Part shown: piece after piece, positions 32,575 to 34,434 of the stretch
How the letters are laid out: every line of letters begins with the position of its first letter
How positions within the stretch are numbered: position 1 is the stretch's first letter
Source of the DNA: Oligoflexia bacterium
GTDB taxonomy: Bacteria; Bdellovibrionota_B; Oligoflexia; Oligoflexales; JAGOVF01
Assembly: GCA_030432875.1 (NCBI GenBank)
Contig: JAUILP010000037.1
Coordinates: 1 to 34,434, forward strand
Reading direction: 5' to 3'
DNA: 34,434 bases
The notes under the pieces: generated by a model
Seen by the model: the letters and a program-made list of their open reading frames with translations, nothing else
What the model was told of the DNA's origin: nothing
The model's database searches: none
Position numbers and translations under genes: made by a program

Positions 32575-33360
32575 GTGACAAAAATGTTTTGTGACTCATT
32601 AAAAAAGAAAAATAATTTGCGCGCCGGGGGGGCTGGTTTTACCCTTATAGAAGTCATTATTACTATTTCGCTTCTTCTGGGCATAATGCTGGGTGTATCT
32701 ACTATGATGAAGGGTAGTTTTGAGATGCGCATAGGGTTAGCCGAAAAAAACAGAGGAACTCATCGCCTTAACATAATAATGGAAAAAATTTACCATGACT
32801 TAGCCCATGCTTTTATCATCTCTAAACGGGACAATGATAAAACCGGAGAAAAGCAAAATGGGGAAACACTTTTTTATATAAAGTCTGGTTTTGATAGCGA
32901 TGAAATTGCGTTTACAACATTAGCTGCGGACAAACAACGAGCGGAAATAGGCTCAGAAGTTGGATTCGTTTACTATGTTCTGAAGCCAAGCAAACAAAAT
33001 CCTAACCTTAAAAATCTCTATCGTGGGGCTATAGGACGCCTCCCTGAGAAAACTGATGATCGCCCTGAGCTAAATATTTTTGCGACCAACATTAAAAGTA
33101 TAAAATTTGTACCATTCAATGGCGAGGACTGGGCAAAGACTTTTCGTGATTGGGATAGCACAAAAGGTGACACGCGAGATAACATACCTCACTTAGTGAA
33201 GATTGAGCTGGAAGTATTTGATGAAATAATGAATCAAGATGAATCAGAGGAAATAGGTGAGCCTTCAACTGACCATATTGAAACCATAGTGCATATCGGA
33301 ATGGCCTATAATTTTATGCCGCTTAAGAAACCATCTGGGAGCTTAAAATGGGTATTTTAG
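32575..33360 (+). CDS. gspJ: Minor pseudopilin GspJ
   Basis: Prepilin site GGAG/FTLIEVIITISLLLGI with a 21-residue basic leader and Glu at +5. A long body follows (ELNIFATNIKSIKFVPFNGE, DNIPHLVKIELEVFDE), as in GspJ. The start is GTG 32575 or ATG 32584, both with a poor ribosome-binding site (AAAAAAAGAA). It probably depends on translation from upstream or a weak own site. A seven-G run (32626-32632) lies in the leader codons. The stop overlaps gspK by 13 nt. Confidence 0.88.
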   Translation: MTKMFCDSLKKKNNLRAGGAGFTLIEVIITISLLLGIMLGVSTMMKGSFEMRIGLAEKNRGTHRLNIIMEKIYHDLAHAFIISKRDNDKTGEKQNGETLFYIKSGFDSDEIAFTTLAADKQRAEIGSEVGFVYYVLKPSKQNPNLKNLYRGAIGRLPEKTDDRPELNIFATNIKSIKFVPFNGEDWAKTFRDWDSTKGDTRDNIPHLVKIELEVFDEIMNQDESEEIGEPSTDHIETIVHIGMAYNFMPLKKPSGSLKWVF

Positions 33361-34434
33361 GTAACCTAAGGGGTGTGTTTAACCTGGCGGCTCGATCTTT
33401 AATAAAAATGAGTGGCATTAGTGAACTAAGGCTACCAAAAACGTATTTGGGTTTTCCCCTAGAGGAAAAAAAATCTCAGGATACCCAGTCCCATTCTTTA
33501 GGGCCAGATGATGAAAACTCAAAAAATAATCGTGGCATTGCCTTACTCATTGCCATAATGGTTGTGGCCATGATTATGGTTACTGCAGCGGATCTCATTG
33601 TGAGTTCACAAGTGAATTTATCACTCGTGGAAAAACAAAAAAGTCGTGTTCGTGCTGAGCATCTCGCCAAATCGGGCGCTGCCTTAGGTATTTTTCTTTT
33701 AACCCTTGATTATGGCATTGATCTATACACAGAAAAAATGACAGGGCAGGTCCCAGGAGGTTTGGGGAAGCGCGTAGATGGCTTAGGTGATATATGGAGT
33801 ATGGTAAATGGTATACCGTTCGGCAGTGAAACTGCAGAAATGACGGAAGCATTTGCCGAACAGTTTGGTTTAAATAAAACCATGGAGAGTGATACGATCG
33901 GAATGCTACAAGACTTTCAGGGACAGTTTAGTCTTAATATTGCCGATGAAGGCAATAAGATAAATATAAACTATTTTGCCAAAAAAGACGTAAATCCTGA
34001 GCTTTTAGCCATGCTCATGGCTCTTTTTAGTTGTCCTGCGGAACAGGCGTTTTTAGATAAAAAACAGATAGCGCCTAAAGATCTCGCGGCTCTCATTAAA
34101 GACTGGATTGACAAAAACTCTCGGTCTGATTCGGGGGGTAATTATAGTGATGAAGATACCCCATACCGAAAAGAAACACCACCGTACCGAGCCAAAAACG
34201 GCCCGCTTTATTCCTTGGAAGAACTCAAAATGATAGATGGCTGGGATGAGGAGGTTCATGCCGTTTTTTCTCCCTATTTAACCATATTTCCTTATAAATC
34301 AAAAACCGATGAAAATTTGAATAAAATCAATATTAATACGGCAAAAAGATCTCTTCTTATGTGTTTAATTCCTGAGGCAAGAGATATTTGTGGCGAAAAA
34401 TTTGCTCGTGATGATCAGGAACGGCATAAAAATA
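33348..34434 (+). CDS. gspK: GspK, pseudopilus tip protein (partial, runs off the window)
   Basis: The frame starts at ATG 33348, inside the end of gspJ, and stays open to the last base. It carries NNRG/IALLIAIMVVAMIMV, a prepilin signal with Ile at +5. GspK is the one pseudopilin that normally lacks Glu5. The SRVRAEHLAKSGAALGIFL segment and LKDWID-type helices (LAALIKDWIDKNS, YSLEELKMIDGWDEE, NINTAKRSLLMCLI) are the helix-rich GspK body. The leader is 63 residues, far longer than the usual short prepilin leader. Codon M21 (33408) would still leave 43. The 13-nt overlap with gspJ indicates coupled translation. The C-terminal part lies outside the window. Confidence 0.85.
   Translation, partial: MGILGNLRGVFNLAARSLIKMSGISELRLPKTYLGFPLEEKKSQDTQSHSLGPDDENSKNNRGIALLIAIMVVAMIMVTAADLIVSSQVNLSLVEKQKSRVRAEHLAKSGAALGIFLLTLDYGIDLYTEKMTGQVPGGLGKRVDGLGDIWSMVNGIPFGSETAEMTEAFAEQFGLNKTMESDTIGMLQDFQGQFSLNIADEGNKININYFAKKDVNPELLAMLMALFSCPAEQAFLDKKQIAPKDLAALIKDWIDKNSRSDSGGNYSDEDTPYRKETPPYRAKNGPLYSLEELKMIDGWDEEVHAVFSPYLTIFPYKSKTDENLNKININTAKRSLLMCLIPEARDICGEKFARDDQERHKN

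Noticed and set aside
1..34434. tRNA, rRNA, integrase, transposase or toxin-antitoxin genes
   Set aside because: None of these was recognised on reading either strand.

Overview
The window looks like chromosomal DNA from a moderately AT-rich Gram-negative bacterium, most likely from the former Deltaproteobacteria, in the Bdellovibrionota/Oligoflexia or Myxococcota neighbourhood. This placement is an inference. It rests on a gliding-machinery-like (Agl/Glt) cluster, outer-membrane and lipoprotein genes, a complete-looking type II secretion operon and a sigma-54-type promoter. I see no rRNA, tRNA, CRISPR array, transposase or phage genes.

Layout. (1) 1-4160 is a mixed housekeeping block: a C-terminal remnant of a thioredoxin-family protein, an RsmB/NOP-type RNA methyltransferase whose start is unclear, then on the minus strand a small ferritin-like protein, an ATP-binding (HATPase) regulator and a solitary nuoB. 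(2) 4269-15189 is a long plus-strand cluster: one TolQ/ExbB-like and two TolR/ExbD-like proteins, an outer-membrane barrel, two TPR proteins, a TPR lipoprotein and a 710-residue FHA-TM-Pro/Lys-Gly-TonB-like protein. The set matches the AglRQS motor plus GltD/GltE/GltG-type envelope parts known from Myxococcus gliding. (3) 15290-17117 holds surE and an NlpD-like LysM/M23 lipoprotein with an intact active site. (4) 17118-21461 is an accessory stretch: a cysteine-rich secreted protein behind a long structured leader, msrA, a small HTH protein behind a -24/-12 promoter with two palindromic upstream sites, an unrecognised 344-residue protein and a crotonase. (5) 21666-34434 is aroK followed by gspC, a second gspC-like gene, gspD-E-F-G-H-I-J and a partial gspK. 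A 138-bp element with terminal inverted repeats lies between gspH and gspI.

How the genes work together. The TolQ/TolR set would use the proton gradient to drive the FHA/TonB-like protein, which can contact the periplasmic TPR protein, the TPR lipoprotein and the outer-membrane barrel: an energised machine spanning the envelope. The gsp operon supplies the platform (F, C), ATPase (E), secretin (D) and pseudopilins (G-K) for export of folded proteins. The most distinctive points are the sigma-54/UAS-controlled HTH gene, the tandem GspC proteins, the structured repeat inside the gsp operon, the atypical prepilin signals of GspI and GspK, the degenerate FHA domain and the solitary nuoB.
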